From positions 1 through 31,211 of IMG/VR virus record IMGVR_UViG_3300021957_000178: a stretch of 31,211 nucleotides of DNA. One strand, given 5' to 3'. Below are positions 1-9,233 of this stretch, piece by piece. The notes under the pieces were generated by a model. The model ran no database searches. It saw only the letters and a program-made list of their open reading frames with translations, and had not been told where the DNA came from. Numbering within the stretch: the stretch's first letter is position 1; each line of letters starts with the position of its first letter. The stretch is from a virus. The translations under genes and the position numbers were made by a program.

Positions 1-3000
1 TTTGAACAGCTTCAACATTTTTATAAGCATCATCAGCAAAATAAAAATTATTATAACCTTCTGCGGCCTTGCTTATTATCCAGTCGGCTTTAGCTGATGC
101 TTTACCGTCTGCTAAACCAGTGATATTCTCAAGAGGTATAGTTAAACCTAAACCTTTTAAAAACGCATGTATTGCATAAGCTGCATTCTGTGGTCTTGCT
201 GTAAGAATAAATATATCTTTAGTTGTAAACTTATCTTGGCGTTTCATAGCAAGGTCAAACAAAGGTCCTTTTTTACCTTCTATAACTTGACTAAATTCAC
301 TAAAATCAAATATAGCTCCTGCAGCTTCTAAGTCTGCTGACTGTAAAGCAAATTCAGTAGCATTTATTTTACCACTTCTACCATCAGGTAGTTTATATAA
401 AACCTTACTGTTAGACTGAGCTATAGTATCGTCGAAATCAAAAACACTAATACCTCTTTCGGGTGCATTAGGGTTTCTAGCGTTCATCATAGCCTTATTA
501 AAGTTATCTGCTTTGGTTTTATCTGTCTTGGAAAATTGAGCTTTAGCATGTTTCTTACCTACTACGTCTCCTGTTTTTAAGTGCTTTAAAGCAAACATAT
601 TAGGAAAACCTAACGTAAAGTCGTCAAAGTATCTTAGCAACCCGTCCATATCTACTGTCCAATACGCTGGCATAGTTTCTTGTCTAGTTACGTTTATGTT
701 ATTATCCATAGACTCGGGAACTATTGCTACCTTATATTTATCTTTTAAAGCTTTTAAGTCTATTGGTTTTACGTAGAAATGACTAGTTAAAGCAAGTGCA
801 ACATACTCTGTAGGTATCAAGTGCTCATAAACTAACTTACCATTGTAAGAACCTTCAAAGTAATACTCTAAAGGTGCAGCAGCTTTTAACATGCTTTGCA
901 TATTAGATTTTAAACTCATCATTGTCATACCAAAATCTAACACATCACCATTTTCTTTCATGTAAGATAAAAAACTTACAAGATTATTCCAAGCTTCAGT
1001 TGCGTCTTGTTGTCTTTGATCAAACTCACTAGCGTATTTACTTTTGTTTTTATTTGTTTCTTGTGATGACTGTTCTAATGATTTTTTTAATGTTTTCTCA
1101 TCAACTATAATATTACCATCTAAATCTACTATGTTTAAAGGCTTAGTACCAGATCCAGTTTCTTTTATATTTACTTTTAAGTTTTTAGGTTCTAGTATTT
1201 TGTTTAACTCTATAAAATAATCAGGATTACCAGCGAATATTTGGTATCGTTTTCTCAAGAAAGCAGATACACCAGCTGTTGTCATATGACCTCTAAACCA
1301 CTTCAATTGATTTATTAAGTCTTTCTCATTTTTTATAGCTTGCTCAGCGTAGTTTAAATAATGTCTTCTTTGTCTGTCAACGTATTTCCTTAATCTAAAT
1401 ATTTCACCAAAGTTTCTAAACTTCCTCTTAACGCCGTCAACAAATATATCGTAAGACTTTAAGTTAAATAACTTAATTAGATTAGTGGCTACATTATTGT
1501 TAGATATTTTTTCTGAAACTAAAGCTCCAAGTTTTTTATCGCTTAAAGTGTTTTTGTCACTTGTTATAGCATTAACACTAAACAGAACCTCATTAGCCCA
1601 TTGCTTTATTTCTTTTTCTGTAAAAATATTAGGATCAAGTATATCTATTAATTGCTTAGCTAATGAAGCGGCTGTAGAATACTCTTTACCTAGTTTTATT
1701 ATTTTTTTACTTTTCTTATTAAGCTCAGATTTCTGATCGTTATTAAGAGTTTTAGAAAACTGCATCTTGTCAAACTTAGTAGCTTCTGTTTTCTTTCTAT
1801 CAAATTGATTAGCTAAAGATTCTAGCTCTGTTTGCAAGACTAACTCTGTTACTTGTACTCCACTCATATCAGCGACCTCAGCTAGCTCACTCATAAAGTT
1901 TATATCTTGTTTTAATATAGTAGCTTGGTCTTTTATAAGTTCAGCACTTATTTCGTTAGCTAAAGATTTTTGTCTAGCTCTAAGTGTAGTATAACCACCT
2001 ATAGTAAAGTAAGCTCCAAACTTACCTTTAGATGTAGGTTTTATTTCAAATATAGCGTTTCCTTGCGCTGTTTTCTCTCTACCTATAGTTTTCTTTTCAA
2101 ACAAAGAAAAGTACTTCTTCTTTATAACAGATACAGGTAAAGCTTTAACTATAGCATTAAAGTTTTCACTATGAAAGTTCTTATACTCTTCACTAACAAC
2201 AACACCAGCTTTTGTTTTACTGATCTTACCCATACGTTTAACAACAGCTTTTTCTATCTCTTGTTTTATTAGGTTTTTAATTTCAGTAGTTATGCTTTCA
2301 GCTGTAAACCTTCCTTTAAACGCAGCTGTTTTTAAGTTTTTAGTAAGCTTAGTTATTATACTTTTCTTCATAGTATCATCGATGAAAGACTCATTACCTT
2401 TCATCAATTTATCGAAGCTACTAAGTTTTCTTGCTTCTTTACCTTGATCTATATTAGATGATTCGTTTGCTTTTCCGCTAACAGACTTCTTTAACGTACC
2501 GTCTTCTTTAGTTAAACCTTCATTCACAGCATCTCTAGAGAAATACTTAAATACCTCTTTAGATCTTTCTTTGAAAAATGTATTAACGTAAGCTGCAACG
2601 TTATTATACTTCTGCTTTTTAGATTCAAAATCTTGAACTAGACCAACGACATTTCTAGCTTTAGAGTCTTCTCTTTGGCTAGGTATCTTATCATACAACA
2701 TCATAGCAAGCATGTCCTCCTTCTTACCTTCAAAAACCTCTTTTTGGTTCTGCGTATAATTACTACCTTCTTTTAAAGCATTAAACACAGACTCAGCCAT
2801 ACCTCTGTATTTATCAGCTATTTCAAAACCAGCTAATTCTTTACTTTCGTTGGAGTTATATATATCGTTTATCTCTTGAACATCTTCTGCTCTAGAGAAT
2901 TGACCATCTTGATCTAAAGCCTCAACGTCACTTATTTTAGTATCTTTTTTACTTTCAGCTTTAGTTATAGCCTCAGAAGCTATATCACTTACCTTACCGC

Positions 3001-5164
3001 TTTTTATACTAGTGTTGTATTCTTTTAGAAAATTATAAACATCTCTACCATTATCAAAAGATATGTTATCAAAACCTTTACCAACAAATAGTCTTTTTAA
3101 AGACTCACCTATTTTTTCAAATAGACTTTGGTCGTAACTTATTTTGTTTTTTTGTATACCATCAGAAAAGTAGTTTATATACTCAGTATTATAACTACTA
3201 GGATCAACACCACCCGCTTTCATAGCGTTCATAACCCAAGTGTTATTCTTACTAGAAACCCTGGACTTAAATTGCTTTAAAAAACTAGCCTGTTGCTTAC
3301 CATCACCAACTAAAGCGTTTAACACAGGGTGTAAAAACTCGTGACTAGCTACGGATACAGCACCTACTTTCTTAGCTTGTACTTTGTTTATAAATATCTT
3401 ACCTTTTCCAAGGAAAACACCATCAGATCCAGCTGCTTTTTCCTTAGCTTCTTCTAGCGATATACCTTGATCATCGGCTATGTTCTGGAAATAAGTATCT
3501 TCGTCCTCATTTACATCAATATCAAGACCTCTTTTTTCAGCTTCTGGCTTTACCGCTTCTAAGTTTTTATTAAACGATGCTTCAAATTTATCATCGATAG
3601 CTTTAGCTATAGCTTTCTTTCTATCCTCTATAGTTACGTCTACTTCAGCTCCTTCGTACTTGGAGTTTATTTCGTCTATCTTAGCATTTATATTTGCTAG
3701 CTTTTGTTTTGCTGTTCTTGTTTTATTCTTAGATAACTTAAGTCTCTCTTTTTCTAACTTTATTAATTCAGCTCTATCCTCTACACCAGATACTTTACTA
3801 TCTATTTCTTGATCTAAGTTTATGTTTTGTTTTCTATTATTGACTACAGACTCTACGGCTGGTGAATTTTCTACATTTATATCAGCGGTAATATACGCCT
3901 CGTCATCCATCATTTTCAACGCATCGTGAAACTGCTTACCGTTCATTTTTTCCCCGTTTATAGAGTATTTAGGGTTACCTTTACGTAGTGCGTTAACAGT
4001 GTTTATAGCTGTAAAAGATTTATCAGCAAAACCTTCTATCATTATCTCCTCAAGGTTAAACTCTTGTCCACCTGCTTTTTGACCAAAATACTCACTAGCT
4101 AAACCACCTGCTGTTTCTGTAGTTGCAGAAGCTACCACGGTTGCTGATCTAGTAAAGGCACTAGCTGTTGATTTTGCAACACCCTTACTAACGGCACCAC
4201 TAACACCACCTGTAACAATACCTGTTATACCATCTATAGCTCCTATTGTTAAACCTCTAGCTAAAGCTTTGCTTTTTATATCATTAAACATAGCCTCGTT
4301 GTTAGTGACTTTTTTAACATAAGCTATTCTAGCTTCGTCACTCATACTAGCCCAATTTAAACCAGAATCAGTTGCTGACTCTTGTAATAGTTGAGCTGTA
4401 GTTAAACCTGTTTCCATAGCGCCAGATAAACCACCCATGAAACCACCAACAGTTCCAGCTATAGCACCAGCACTTGATGTTATAGGAGCGAAAGGGCCAC
4501 CGAGTAAACCTACACCGGCCCCAGCAGCAGCGCCACCTCCAGCTAATGCAGATGCTGTACCTAATACTTCCTCACTGTCTTTAAGCGATGCTAGCATACC
4601 AACAAAAGACTGCGTCATGTATTGAGCCATAACAGTTGGATTATCTAAACTAAAATAAGATTTAAAAAAAGCAGTAACACCATTGTCGCCTTCTGATTTG
4701 TACTTTTCCATCATCTTGTTAGCATAGATCATTTCATCTGTTTGTCCAGCTTCTTCAAGTCTTCTACCTGATTTTATTAAAGCCTCTAGCTGATCTTGAT
4801 TCATGTCTTTTCCTAACTTATACAAGTCAAAAGCTTCATCAACACCACCACCTTGAGCAGCTCCACCTTCCCAGACTCTAAATAAGTCATCTGCAAAGTT
4901 GGTAAATCCATTTTTTACACCAAATTTTTCTTCAAAGTAACCAGGTTTTTCTACGGTAGTTTTTTCATTAGGATTCCAAAAAGGTGATTCCGATAAACCA
5001 TCTTCCGAGCTTGAGGCCGTATTTTCTTTTGACCCCGCATTCGCCTCTACATTTACAGGGTCTGTTTGCTTTCCCGCAGGATATTCTTGTATAACTGCTT
5101 TTATATTCTCCTCTGATTCACCAGCGTCCATCATTCTTTGAACGATCAATTCTAATTCTTCCAT
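1..5164 (-). CDS. Giant multi-domain virion (polyvalent-type) protein with HEXXH peptidase-like and HAD phosphatase-like domains, 3' end missing
   Basis: I translated this frame by hand from the ATG at 5164 to the left edge and met no stop, so at least 1,721 codons are present and the C-terminus lies outside the window. The start follows the upstream stop by two bases. The N-terminus is hydrophilic. Gly/Ala-rich stretches with GxxxG character occur at about residues 200-255 and 295-350 and could touch or cross a membrane. Lys/Glu-rich coiled-coil segments follow. SHEFLHPVLNAL contains HEFLH at residues 608-612, a zinc-metallopeptidase (zincin) motif. Near the end is a HAD-superfamily domain: DFDDT (D1576, D1578), LTARP (T1655), DGK (K1688) or a second Lys at 1692, and ADD (D1711, D1712). 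Very large proteins of this kind at the end of a phage structural block are usually carried in the virion and injected; 'polyvalent protein' is the published term for such multi-domain effectors. Domain identities are good motif matches. Packaging and injection are inference. Confidence 0.85.
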   Translation of the reverse strand, partial: MEELELIVQRMMDAGESEENIKAVIQEYPAGKQTDPVNVEANAGSKENTASSSEDGLSESPFWNPNEKTTVEKPGYFEEKFGVKNGFTNFADDLFRVWEGGAAQGGGVDEAFDLYKLGKDMNQDQLEALIKSGRRLEEAGQTDEMIYANKMMEKYKSEGDNGVTAFFKSYFSLDNPTVMAQYMTQSFVGMLASLKDSEEVLGTASALAGGGAAAGAGVGLLGGPFAPITSSAGAIAGTVGGFMGGLSGAMETGLTTAQLLQESATDSGLNWASMSDEARIAYVKKVTNNEAMFNDIKSKALARGLTIGAIDGITGIVTGGVSGAVSKGVAKSTASAFTRSATVVASATTETAGGLASEYFGQKAGGQEFNLEEIMIEGFADKSFTAINTVNALRKGNPKYSINGEKMNGKQFHDALKMMDDEAYITADINVENSPAVESVVNNRKQNINLDQEIDSKVSGVEDRAELIKLEKERLKLSKNKTRTAKQKLANINAKIDEINSKYEGAEVDVTIEDRKKAIAKAIDDKFEASFNKNLEAVKPEAEKRGLDIDVNEDEDTYFQNIADDQGISLEEAKEKAAGSDGVFLGKGKIFINKVQAKKVGAVSVASHEFLHPVLNALVGDGKQQASFLKQFKSRVSSKNNTWVMNAMKAGGVDPSSYNTEYINYFSDGIQKNKISYDQSLFEKIGESLKRLFVGKGFDNISFDNGRDVYNFLKEYNTSIKSGKVSDIASEAITKAESKKDTKISDVEALDQDGQFSRAEDVQEINDIYNSNESKELAGFEIADKYRGMAESVFNALKEGSNYTQNQKEVFEGKKEDMLAMMLYDKIPSQREDSKARNVVGLVQDFESKKQKYNNVAAYVNTFFKERSKEVFKYFSRDAVNEGLTKEDGTLKKSVSGKANESSNIDQGKEARKLSSFDKLMKGNESFIDDTMKKSIITKLTKNLKTAAFKGRFTAESITTEIKNLIKQEIEKAVVKRMGKISKTKAGVVVSEEYKNFHSENFNAIVKALPVSVIKKKYFSLFEKKTIGREKTAQGNAIFEIKPTSKGKFGAYFTIGGYTTLRARQKSLANEISAELIKDQATILKQDINFMSELAEVADMSGVQVTELVLQTELESLANQFDRKKTEATKFDKMQFSKTLNNDQKSELNKKSKKIIKLGKEYSTAASLAKQLIDILDPNIFTEKEIKQWANEVLFSVNAITSDKNTLSDKKLGALVSEKISNNNVATNLIKLFNLKSYDIFVDGVKRKFRNFGEIFRLRKYVDRQRRHYLNYAEQAIKNEKDLINQLKWFRGHMTTAGVSAFLRKRYQIFAGNPDYFIELNKILEPKNLKVNIKETGSGTKPLNIVDLDGNIIVDEKTLKKSLEQSSQETNKNKSKYASEFDQRQQDATEAWNNLVSFLSYMKENGDVLDFGMTMMSLKSNMQSMLKAAAPLEYYFEGSYNGKLVYEHLIPTEYVALALTSHFYVKPIDLKALKDKYKVAIVPESMDNNINVTRQETMPAYWTVDMDGLLRYFDDFTLGFPNMFALKHLKTGDVVGKKHAKAQFSKTDKTKADNFNKAMMNARNPNAPERGISVFDFDDTIAQSNSKVLYKLPDGRSGKINATEFALQSADLEAAGAIFDFSEFSQVIEGKKGPLFDLAMKRQDKFTTKDIFILTARPQNAAYAIHAFLKGLGLTIPLENITGLADGKASAKADWIISKAAEGYNNFYFADDAYKNVEAVQ

Positions 5165-5166
5165 AT

Positions 5167-6411
5167 TTAATTCGAGTATTTAGCTATTAAGTCTGAAGCT
5201 GTTTGTTTTTTTGGTGATTCTTTTTTAGGTTGTTCAAAATAAGCTCTTAACTTATCCAAACTAGGTATCATATTATCTGGCACACCTTCTTCTTGCATTA
5301 TCTTATAAAGTGTATGCTCGTCCATTTCACTTAAATTATAATCTTGATCACCATACCATATAGTGGCACTACCATCTTCTTCATCAAAAAGAACTTCTCC
5401 AGTAGTATAAGCTTCTAAATCTCTCCAGTTACCTTTACCTAAAGCAGCCACACCTTGCATTATGTTGTTCATTTTCGTGCCATACTTTCTTTCCGACTGT
5501 GTACCTCTTGTTTTTTTAGCTGTTCTCTTTACACTTGTTTTAGCGGTTTCATTAAACATAGTCATGTATGAATCTACAACCATGTTTCTTAATTCATCAG
5601 TTCTTTCCTCATTGTAAAGTAGATCATCATCTAATATACCTAAACCACCTTCAGTTATAAAATCGTCTGTTGCTAGTGATAAAACTTCATCTCTAGATTT
5701 AGTTATGTTTTGTAGCTTCATTCTATAAAGTCTTTGAGTACTAGGACTCATTTTACCAGACTTATATACAGCTTCATTCATGTTTAATATTTCACTAGCT
5801 CCTTTATTGTTTTTAACTGTGTAGTCAGGTATTTTGTCAAATTCTATATAACCACCTTCTTCGTTTAGGAAAGTTATATTACCTTCATTTGAAAAAACCA
5901 TATCAAGCTCGTCAGTGTAAACAGATGATAGTAAGTTTCTTTTATTAGTATTCACAGAGTTACTCACCATACCATTTTGACTGTCCTCTAAGAAGTTATC
6001 TTTATAAGACTTAAACTGAGCTAACTGGCTATCAACATTTCTAAATGAATTTTCAATCTCAGTCATTCTTCTTTTTACAGCTATACTGTTAGTGAAATCT
6101 CCAGCACCCTCATATTCAGCTGCTTGTTGAGCTAGACCAGCAAACTCCAACTGCTTACCTTTAGCCCACTCATGTATACTTGGTTTATATTTACCAGGTA
6201 ACTTAGAAGTATCTATACCATCAGGCATAGAGTTAAGATATTTTTCAACCTTAGCGTTAGCTCTAGCTTGTTCAGCTTTCTCCTGTCTCTTTCTAGCTAT
6301 GATAGAATTCATTTGCTCTTGAAAGTGTTTGTCTTGTATTTTAGAGTTATTCATAGCATCAGCGTTAGTGATGTTTTCAACTCCTTGACCTGAATAATCT
6401 GGTAACCTCAT
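5167..6411 (-). CDS. Helical virion protein of unknown function, probable ejection/core component
   Basis: This 414-residue protein lies between a Q-rich ejection-type protein and the giant polyvalent-type protein. I place the start at the ATG at 6411 (protein begins MRLPDYSGQG), 16 bases after the upstream stop and behind an A-rich leader. The frame is open to an ATG at 6468, but that would add 19 residues made from sequence that also encodes the tail of the upstream gene. Residues 30-150 are rich in Q, K, E and A and look strongly helical. The middle carries acidic, mixed alpha/beta sequence, and the last 25 residues are Lys-rich. There is no signal peptide or clear enzyme motif. I do not recognise the family. 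Position and composition suggest an internal virion protein like those of the T7 core, but that rests on context. Confidence 0.82.
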   Translation of the reverse strand: MRLPDYSGQGVENITNADAMNNSKIQDKHFQEQMNSIIARKRQEKAEQARANAKVEKYLNSMPDGIDTSKLPGKYKPSIHEWAKGKQLEFAGLAQQAAEYEGAGDFTNSIAVKRRMTEIENSFRNVDSQLAQFKSYKDNFLEDSQNGMVSNSVNTNKRNLLSSVYTDELDMVFSNEGNITFLNEEGGYIEFDKIPDYTVKNNKGASEILNMNEAVYKSGKMSPSTQRLYRMKLQNITKSRDEVLSLATDDFITEGGLGILDDDLLYNEERTDELRNMVVDSYMTMFNETAKTSVKRTAKKTRGTQSERKYGTKMNNIMQGVAALGKGNWRDLEAYTTGEVLFDEEDGSATIWYGDQDYNLSEMDEHTLYKIMQEEGVPDNMIPSLDKLRAYFEQPKKESPKKQTASDLIAKYSN

Positions 6412-6427
6412 ATTTTGTTTTTTTTGT

Positions 6428-7042
6428 TTATGGCCTAGCGTTAGCTCCTCCTGGTAAGAAAGTAGCACCCATACCAGCTAACTCTCCAACACCGCCCATT
6501 ATACTACTCGTGGCCTGCTGTCTAGCTTGGTTAGCGGCTGATAATCTTTGACCAGCTCTATTTAACATACCTGTTGTTTTACTAGCTTCCATTTGCCTAG
6601 ACATCATATCGCCTTCAACCATGTTTTGTTGCATTTGTGCTTCTTGACCCAGCATTAATCTTTGGTTCTGTGCCTCTTGTTGACCTATACTAGATGTAGC
6701 AGCTTGTAAATTCTGCGACTGTTGATTAGCCATTGATTGAGCTAAAGCAGCTATACCAGATCCACCAGCAGCTCCTTGTAAGTTCTGCATAGTGTTACCT
6801 AAAGCTTGTTGTTGCTGTTGAGCTAACATATCAGCTTGCTGAGTATTTACTGTTAAATCCTCATATACGTTTTGCTGATTAGCGTATGGATTAGATGTAT
6901 CCATATTCTCTAACCTAGCTAACGTTTTATCGTAACCTGCTTGAGCTCTTCTTTGCTCTCTTTTTCTTTTACCAGAGCCTATAATACCTCCGGCTATACT
7001 TGACAAGGCTTTAACACCTCCTAATATCATTCCTGGTCCCAT
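6428..7042 (-). CDS. Q/A-rich internal virion (DNA ejection-type) protein
   Basis: This is a 204-residue protein. A glycine-rich, hydrophobic N-terminus (MILGGVKALSSIAGGIIGSG) is followed by the strongly basic KRKREQRR. Residues 60-175 are very rich in Gln, Ala and Met, and the C-terminus is again glycine-rich and hydrophobic. This pattern matches small internal or core proteins of podoviruses, such as the T7 gp14 class and P22 gp7-like ejection proteins, which leave the capsid with the genome and associate with the host membrane. Two larger putative internal proteins follow immediately, which supports an ejection module. The family assignment is by composition and position, since such proteins diverge quickly. 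The leader at 7043-7077 is AT-rich with no Shine-Dalgarno motif. Confidence 0.85.
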   Translation of the reverse strand: MGPGMILGGVKALSSIAGGIIGSGKRKREQRRAQAGYDKTLARLENMDTSNPYANQQNVYEDLTVNTQQADMLAQQQQQALGNTMQNLQGAAGGSGIAALAQSMANQQSQNLQAATSSIGQQEAQNQRLMLGQEAQMQQNMVEGDMMSRQMEASKTTGMLNRAGQRLSAANQARQQATSSIMGGVGELAGMGATFLPGGANARP

Positions 7043-7077
7043 GTTTTTGCTTTATTTATATTTATTATAATCACACA

Positions 7078-7422
7078 TTATTTACTACTTTCAATTATCT
7101 CAGAGCTAACGTGAAATATTTCAGAAGCAACAGTGCTATTGTTTATCATCTCAACTTCAGCATAATACCCAGCTATACTACCCATATTAGCTCTATTATC
7201 TTTACTAAACAATATAAAATCGTTAGCGTTAGGTCTTACGGAAGAATTAGGAATACTACACGTAATACTAACCTCTGTTAAAGCTGTTATAGGACCAATT
7301 TCTTTTATTGTTCCACCAGTGTTAAATCCTCCAAGATCTAAAACCGACGAGAAGTACGCTGTGTCTCCAATTTGTACTGAATCTTGTATTGGTTGAGAAA
7401 AAGTTAATGTTATGCTTGCCAT
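7078..7422 (-). CDS. Small conserved virion protein of unknown function
   Basis: This 114-residue, beta-rich protein begins MASITLTFSQPIQDSVQIGD and has the central segment FILFSKDNRANMGSIAGYYA. Similar short proteins, with a SITLTF start, a GDTAYF segment, an FSKDN motif and GYYAEV, are familiar to me from uncultured marine phages and are found in tail or structural blocks. No enzyme motif, signal peptide or membrane segment is visible. It sits ten bases after the 599-residue beta-rich protein and before the ejection-type protein, so a minor tail or decoration role is likely. The precise function is unknown. Confidence 0.85.
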   Translation of the reverse strand: MASITLTFSQPIQDSVQIGDTAYFSSVLDLGGFNTGGTIKEIGPITALTEVSITCSIPNSSVRPNANDFILFSKDNRANMGSIAGYYAEVEMINNSTVASEIFHVSSEIIESSK

Positions 7423-7432
7423 TATTTGTATT

Positions 7433-9232
7433 TTATGGTTCGTTAGCTAGAGAAACATGTACTATAAATGTCATGTCAGAACTACTGTCTATATCTTCAG
7501 CGGTTTGACCAGTCCAGCTAAAGTATAAGTTTTGTGATGGGGCTTGACCTGTCAAAGTACCTCTTGTTATAGTTAAATTATCTATAGCTGAAGTAGCGCT
7601 TTTAGGTGCTATGCTTAATGTTATTTGACTTACAGAGTTTCCATAGAAATTACCAGCAAGCGTTCCAGTACCTGAATAAAGATTCGTATCATTAGGTGTT
7701 CCAATAGCTACGCTCTTACTATTTAACCCTGATATGTAAGTTGGTCCTGGGTTAAAACTAGCTCTTACGTTGGCTATTATTAATCCACCACCAGAGCCTG
7801 TTACTTCAGGAGTGTAGATTCTGAAACCACCTCCACCGGATGACTCTGCAGCTATAAAATTACCTAAGTCAAGAGTATGACTTGATGCTGTTGATCCAAA
7901 AAATTCAACATCTGAAACAACTGTAAATGTTATGCTTTGGTTTCCAGAAGCGTTTAGAGTTGATGGATTTGCTGTTATGCTTTTTATGCTTATAGAAGAA
8001 TCTGTAGAATTTGTTGAATCAGTGTTAACACCTACAAAATCATCAGGTATAGGTAGTCTACTTAAAACTATATCAGCATTGTCTGTTAAAGTTAAAGTTG
8101 ATGTAACGGTATTGGAGCCGTCAAATTCAAAGAAAGGAGAACCTAAATGAACAGAGCTTGGATCACTTGTGTAAGTTCTAGAATCAGATGCTGCGTCTGT
8201 TTTTACCGTGTACTGTATATTACCTAACTGTTGTATAGAGAACGTAGCTACTTGATCATCATTTGGATCTATAGCGCTACTTAACTCTGATCCACTGTAA
8301 GCTGTTGTAGATAGAGTGAAATCATATTGATCGTCGTCTAAGACACCTGGAAAAACTACATCAAACGTCACACTACCTGTAGCTGGTATAGTTGCGTTTA
8401 TATTAGCGCCGTTAATAAAGTTATTGTCAATAAAGTTGTAAGCTGTGTTATCCTCGTTCACCATACCTAATGTAAACTGAGCTCCAACATCACCGTATAT
8501 AGCTAACTGTCTAACACTTTTTACATAGGTTAAAGACTGTGTGTTAACTCTATATGCTTTTATTTTACCAGTAGAAACAGCTACTATATCACCGTTTGCT
8601 TGAGCTGTAAAATCTATATTATCACCAGTTGTACTCACGGCTGGTATTGTTGCTTTTACAGTAAACGTCCTTGATGTTAAGTACACGTTTTGAGTGTAAG
8701 TGTCCTGTGTTGTTATAGTGTAAGCATCACTAAGACCAGTTGAAATAGAGTAAGATGGAGGTGTTTCAAAGTATTTACCAGAAATAGCTGTGAATGTTTT
8801 TGTAAAAACAGTAACAAGAACGCCTACTTGATTAGTATTAGAGTATGCAACACCTGTTTGATTTGAAGTAGTACAATTAGCTAAAACAGTATCATACGTA
8901 CCACTTATTGTTCTAGGTATCTTTAAATTTAATATAGCGTCTCCATCGATGTCTATTACCATGTTAACATCACTTGAAGGCACAAAACTATTATCTAAAT
9001 CCACAGTTACTAAAACCTCATTGTCAAAAGCGTAAGCACTTGTTTTATCAGATAGAGATATGCTGGCTATACCATTTATAGCTTGGAGAGAATTGTTAGT
9101 GAAATCAGCAGCTCTAACAACATAACCATCATCTGGAACTATGTTTAAGACTATGTTTGCTAAATTTCCAATAGCAACATCTTTTGTAGTTGATACAGAG
9201 CCTGAGTTTATAGTACAGTTATTTAATGCCAT
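7433..9232 (-). CDS. Large beta-sandwich virion protein, probable tail accessory or decoration protein
   Basis: This 599-residue protein is dominated by Ser/Thr/Asn-rich beta-strand sequence. The N-terminus (MALNNCTINSGSVSTTKDVA, then a DDGYVVRAADFTNN segment) matches a recurrent opening of structural proteins in marine phages. Segments such as SITANPSTLNASGNQSITFT (residues 414-433) look like repeated Ig-like or BACON-like strands, which are common in surface proteins of Bacteroidota phages. A glycine-rich stretch (ESSGGGGFRIY) lies at about residues 462-472. No catalytic motif is seen. The ATG follows the stop of the 1485-residue muzzle-like gene by one base (TAA-A-ATG), so the two are translationally linked. 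An adhesion or decoration role on the tail is inference. Confidence 0.82.
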   Translation of the reverse strand: MALNNCTINSGSVSTTKDVAIGNLANIVLNIVPDDGYVVRAADFTNNSLQAINGIASISLSDKTSAYAFDNEVLVTVDLDNSFVPSSDVNMVIDIDGDAILNLKIPRTISGTYDTVLANCTTSNQTGVAYSNTNQVGVLVTVFTKTFTAISGKYFETPPSYSISTGLSDAYTITTQDTYTQNVYLTSRTFTVKATIPAVSTTGDNIDFTAQANGDIVAVSTGKIKAYRVNTQSLTYVKSVRQLAIYGDVGAQFTLGMVNEDNTAYNFIDNNFINGANINATIPATGSVTFDVVFPGVLDDDQYDFTLSTTAYSGSELSSAIDPNDDQVATFSIQQLGNIQYTVKTDAASDSRTYTSDPSSVHLGSPFFEFDGSNTVTSTLTLTDNADIVLSRLPIPDDFVGVNTDSTNSTDSSISIKSITANPSTLNASGNQSITFTVVSDVEFFGSTASSHTLDLGNFIAAESSGGGGFRIYTPEVTGSGGGLIIANVRASFNPGPTYISGLNSKSVAIGTPNDTNLYSGTGTLAGNFYGNSVSQITLSIAPKSATSAIDNLTITRGTLTGQAPSQNLYFSWTGQTAEDIDSSSDMTFIVHVSLANEP

Positions 9233-9233
9233 T

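Noticed and set aside
425-439. DFDDT as a DxDxD-type RNA polymerase catalytic motif (as in crAss-like virion polymerases)
   Set aside because: The downstream LTARP, Lys and ADD motifs identify a HAD domain; no second polymerase barrel signature was seen.
6412-6468. Possible programmed frameshift joining the 204- and 414-residue genes through an A8 run
   Set aside because: The A-run lies after the TAA of the first gene and before the ATG of the second. It reads better as an A-rich initiation leader.
7064-7069. TATAAT on the minus strand upstream of the ejection-type gene, as a promoter
   Set aside because: The gap is so AT-rich that this hexamer is expected by chance. I saw no matching -35 element, nor the Bacteroidota TAnnTTTG type.
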